From Symbiodinium natans (Eukaryota; Sar; Dinophyceae; Suessiales; Symbiodiniaceae): 53,056 bases of DNA. The stretch is from the NCBI GenBank assembly GCA_905221605.1, contig CAJNDS010002424.1, forward strand, positions 1,294,209-1,347,264. The letters are read 5' to 3'. Below are positions 49,751 to 53,056 of the stretch, in pieces. Numbering within the stretch: the first letter of the stretch is position 1; each line of letters begins with the position of its first letter. A program made the translations under genes and the position numbers. The notes beneath the pieces are model-generated. The model saw only the letters and a list, made by a program, of their open reading frames with translations, was not told the DNA's origin and did not search any database.

Positions 49751-51040
49751 TATCCATCGTATTCAACAAAGAATTCGAATGAAAAGAAAATCCATAAATC
49801 GTTCTTATAGATCCAAGAATATTGCGATAGCATCAAAATATTAGATTTCGATAGTCCTATGGAATTCCCTCTATGAATCGAAATTCAAATGATCCAGGCA
49901 TTCCTGAAAAGAAGATCCCAAACCACGGACCTCCACCACGAGACCACCGCCACAAGACCACCACCACGAGACCACCACCACGACCACCAACACAACCACC
50001 CGCACGGACCCCCGCCACGGACCGCCGCCGCGGACCAACCACCACGGACCACCACCACGGGACCACCACCACGGGACCACCACCACGGGACCACCACCAC
50101 GAGACAACCACCACAGGACCACCATCACGGAACCACCACCACGAGACCACCACCGCGGACCACCGCCACGGACCACCGCCACCCGGCCACCACCATGCCA
50201 CCACGGGACCACCGCAACGGCCACCAGGGACCACCACCACCACCACCACCACGGACACCGCCACCACCACGACAGACCACCACTACCAAAGGAGCACCAC
50301 CGCCACGGGACCACCACCACGCTGTGGGACCGCCACGACGAACACCACGAGACCACGGACCACCACCACGGGACCACCACCACGGGCATTCGGGAAAACC
50401 CCCCAAAACCCCAGCCTTTCAGCCCCAACCCCTCAGCACCCCAAAACCACCCACCCCCCACCACACCCGACAGAACCCAAACCATTACAGCAAAAGCAAA
50501 AAACAAAACCCCCCAAAACACGACAAAACTCCGGACACAAACCCTATACAATTTCTATTAAACCCCAAAACCCTACACCGTAAAGCGTAAAACCCTGAAC
50601 CCGGGGGATCCCGAAAATTCCCGGAATTTAAATTCCTAGGATGCTGTTGCTGATATGTGATCGTGAGGCCGAACCCCCTTGAACAGCTGGCGGGCGGCGA
50701 CCGTCATCGGAACTACCCTGGACCAAGAGATTTCCTTGAAGATTTCCTTGAAGGTGAAGGGGCACCCACGTCATCACTGTTGCGCTGGAACCTTAAATCC
50801 AACCCGGCCAGGCCAAACCTCAATCCGGACAATTCCCAAAATTCCGGGAATTTTCAGCTCCGGGTGATTCCCAAAATTCCCAGGATTTTTAGACAAAAAG
50901 TGTTAAAATTCCCGGAATTTTCAGGATCCCCCTGCAAGGCCCTCACAAGCAGCCAAATGGACCGGAAGAGGAGGCGGGGCATCCGACGGGGCGGCCGCAG
51001 AGCGAAAATAAGGGTCGAGCCCGTAGCCTTTTATAGGGAT
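49490..51040 (-). repeat. Giant inverted repeat, arm P' (right)
   Basis: Inverted copy of 47,685-49,205 with an extra stretch of roughly 100 bases around 49,755-49,850. Contains the CCA/GACCACCACC array (49,925-50,395) and, in inverted form, the AATTCCCGGAATTTT blocks. Confidence 0.9.
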
Positions 51041-51308
51041 AAATTTCCGGCTTCGAATTTGGAGATTTTGTCTTTTCAGGGAGCCAAATCTTAAGTCTTA
51101 AGCGACAATCTCTAAATCTTGTTTTCATATTTCATTATTCGTTCGAGTTCTTATTGACGCTCGCGCGTTAGGCTCTCAGAATTTTATAAAGGGATCCCGA
51201 AATTAAGTGGATCGTTTTTTTGTCTGTATTTCTTCAAAGCTTTAGCGTACGTCTTCTTCCATTCAATAGGCGAATATATCGTCGATGGAACCGACGGGTC
51301 CCCTCTAG
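51041..51308 (-). repeat. Inverted copy of spacer Z (Z')
   Basis: Complement of 49,213-49,483, moderately diverged (for example TTGACGCTCGCGCGTTAGGC against the left copy). It directly abuts arm P', giving the order P-Z-P'-Z'. Confidence 0.85.
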
Positions 51309-51309
51309 T

Positions 51310-52510
51310 TCTTCTATGAAAGATCCGCAAAAGGCGCGACGCTCGGTATTTTCTTGGGAACCAGAAAATGAGATAACCCCCATCTCTGAAGGGACGAGAT
51401 GCTTGGGTGACGGGGAGGATTGAGGGGAGAAATAATAATGAATATATATAATCTTCAATATAAAAATTCTTGACAAATGAAAGGATTATTATAAATTATG
51501 ATGTCATTATATGATTCTAAACTCTTAATTAATACTTTAAAAATTTGCCTCCCCCCCCACGTGTACGGGATATTACAATAAAAAGAGTATTATTTCAATT
51601 AAAATCTGGGATATTATAATTGCCATTGATTTCATAATCATTTATGAAGATTACAAATTACCATCATTCTAAACTAGAGTTGGGGCTCGAACAGAACACT
51701 AAACAAAATTGAGAGTATATTCAATTGGGATATGGGCGTCTAAAATATGATGGAAGGACGATATGAAATTCCGCTCTTGCTGAATTATATTGTTGCCATA
51801 AGGCGTCACTATGCTTATATGAAGCTAGTGTGGCCCGAGTAGCGACACTAGTTGTTCTTTTCCAAAAGTTAATATTTTCGTGTGGAGGGTTCAGGGTTTA
51901 GGGTTTCGGGATATGAGAGATTTTGGGATTTCATATTTGGGATTTAGGATTCGGGTCTTTTTAGATTTAGGGTTATAAGGGGCCCTAGATTCTAAACCCT
52001 CAATTTTTATTGTAGGATTCAAGATTAAGTTGGGAGGTAAATCGTTGTAGTATTTGCTCTTGATGTATCCTGTTGGTGTGCCAAAATTCTAAAGTCATGA
52101 GGTGAAATATACGCTAGGTTGGCGCTAGCATCGTGCTAGCAAATATGAAGGGAAATTGTTGTGGTGACCATTTGCCCATCCAAGACATAAAGTTGTACTA
52201 ACAAAATTTGAAACATGGCCAATTTGGAAGAGCTGGCAGGGGACATCCTGAGCAATGAGGAAGAAAAAGCTGCGCGCTTGTGTTACCTCGCTAAGCGATT
52301 GCTCAAGCACTACTAGCTCGAGCTCAAGTAGCTCCAGTAGTTCCGAGGACGATGCCTGAGCCTTGAAATGAAGGCGCTAGTGTATTTTGCGAGACTTTTG
52401 TATAGGGTATAAGAATTAATATTAATTATATTTCTATATTTGCCAAAGTCTTTGTTAATTGTGCAACAATTCAAACTGATCTTCTGGCGTTCTGGTTCTG
52501 GGAACCTTCG
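51310..52510. other. AT-rich anonymous DNA
   Basis: Markedly AT-richer than the first 47 kb, with one telomere-like patch at 51,885-51,910 and a poly-C run at 51,549-51,557. Only short frames occur. No gene, RNA or mobile element recognised. Confidence 0.5.
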
Positions 52511-53056
52511 TAACAAGTCGAACGAGGCTGTGTCTCTTGAAAGTATATAGTCATTATACGTAATTAGAATAGGGTGTGTCTTCTTTCATTAGAAATCGAA
52601 CTGCATTTCCCGCAGAGAAACGGTTGGTAAGGAGGTCCGGGAAGGAGGTGCAGCTAGGGGTGGGGGGCAAAGCGGTTGAACAAGCTTCGGAATAAGTCAC
52701 GCTGGGTTCCTTGCTCCTTTCAGGCCTCATAATGAGTCGAACTGAGTTCTCTGTGCGTGGCAGTGGGTCTTGCGCGTGTTCAATACAAGTCGAACTGGGC
52801 TCCCGGCTGTGTGTTAATTCTGCGACAAGTCAAATGGATCTTCTGGCTCCTGGATTCATCACGATAGATCGAACATGCAACCCTCTTTAAGTCGAACCAA
52901 CCATTTTGGACAGGCAAAAAGGCCAGCGGGGGTGTGGGGGGCCCCGGAAGGGTGGGGAGGGGGGAGAAGGGGGGGGTGGTGGGGCGCGGTGGGAACCCTC
53001 ATTTTAAGTTGAACCAATAATTCGTGAAGAGGCGGGGGAGGGGGGGTGAGGTGGGG
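52510..53056. repeat. Degenerate repeat with AAGTCGAAC core, then G-rich end
   Basis: AAGTCGAAC-type cores (AGTCGAACTG, AAGTCAAATG, GATCGAACAT, AAGTTGAACC) recur irregularly at about 52,515, 52,733, 52,786, 52,834, 52,865, 52,889 and 53,007, several followed by GGCTC or GATCTTCTGGC text. The last 130 bases are G-rich. Confidence 0.65.

Noticed and set aside
48153-50590. Pro/His/Thr-rich and Gly/Val/Trp-rich open frames in the two GGT/CCA arrays
   Set aside because: Frames exist on both strands and in both arms because the short repeat lacks stop codons; they reflect the minisatellite and not a protein.

Overview
This is nuclear DNA of a eukaryote, most likely a dinoflagellate; a Symbiodiniaceae or other Suessiales-type genome fits best and a chromerid is the main alternative. 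Three things point there. Plant/alveolate telomere heptamers (TTTAGGG or CCCTAAA) are scattered over most of the first 45 kb in both orientations, inside introns rather than at a chromosome end. Exons are very short (mostly 20-120 bp) and separated by long introns. Many introns start with GC or GA instead of GT, which is known from dinoflagellates. I found no rRNA, tRNA, spliced-leader, CRISPR or bacterial-type operon signals.

Layout. (1) 1-13.6 kb: about a dozen exon-like islands on the plus strand in a sea of telomere-like repeats; product not recognised. (2) 14.2-23.1 kb: a protein kinase gene whose catalytic domain can be followed exon by exon on the plus strand, from the glycine loop (GSGSFG) through AVK, HRDVK, ENILL, DFG, the APE motif and DVWAAG to an RPAD motif in the C-lobe. 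One or more C-lobe exons between 21.45 and 23.04 kb are unresolved. (3) 24.4-32.9 kb: further plus-strand exon candidates that may be the kinase tail or another gene, ending with a convincing acidic terminal exon at 32.9 kb. (4) 33-36 kb: a 1-kb CA-rich microsatellite and anonymous DNA. (5) 38.5-45 kb: a multi-pass membrane protein gene of five in-phase exons (41,701-44,767, predicted 430 residues), with a damaged duplicate of its first exon upstream (38.5-39.3 kb). A 1,055-bp transposon-like element with perfect 8-bp target duplications lies between them. (6) 46.0-47.4 kb: a satellite whose units carry a hairpin and switch orientation. (7) 47.7-51.3 kb: a giant inverted repeat of order P-Z-P'-Z', with GGT/CCA-repeat arms and AT-rich inner parts. 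(8) 51.3-53.1 kb: AT-rich anonymous sequence and a degenerate AAGTCGAAC repeat.

The most interesting signal is how the introns are built. Several small repeat families (60-200 bp, terminal inverted repeats, in some copies short flanking direct repeats that differ from copy to copy) sit within introns, often directly against an exon edge. Two introns of the membrane protein gene consist almost entirely of such an element; in one, splicing from a GC inside the first target duplicate to an AG just before the second restores an uninterrupted reading frame. These look like introners, meaning intron-creating transposons. In addition, telomere-like heptamers themselves supply some GT donor sites (exon, then GTTTAGGG). 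Intron gain here may therefore draw on both mini-transposons and telomeric repeats.
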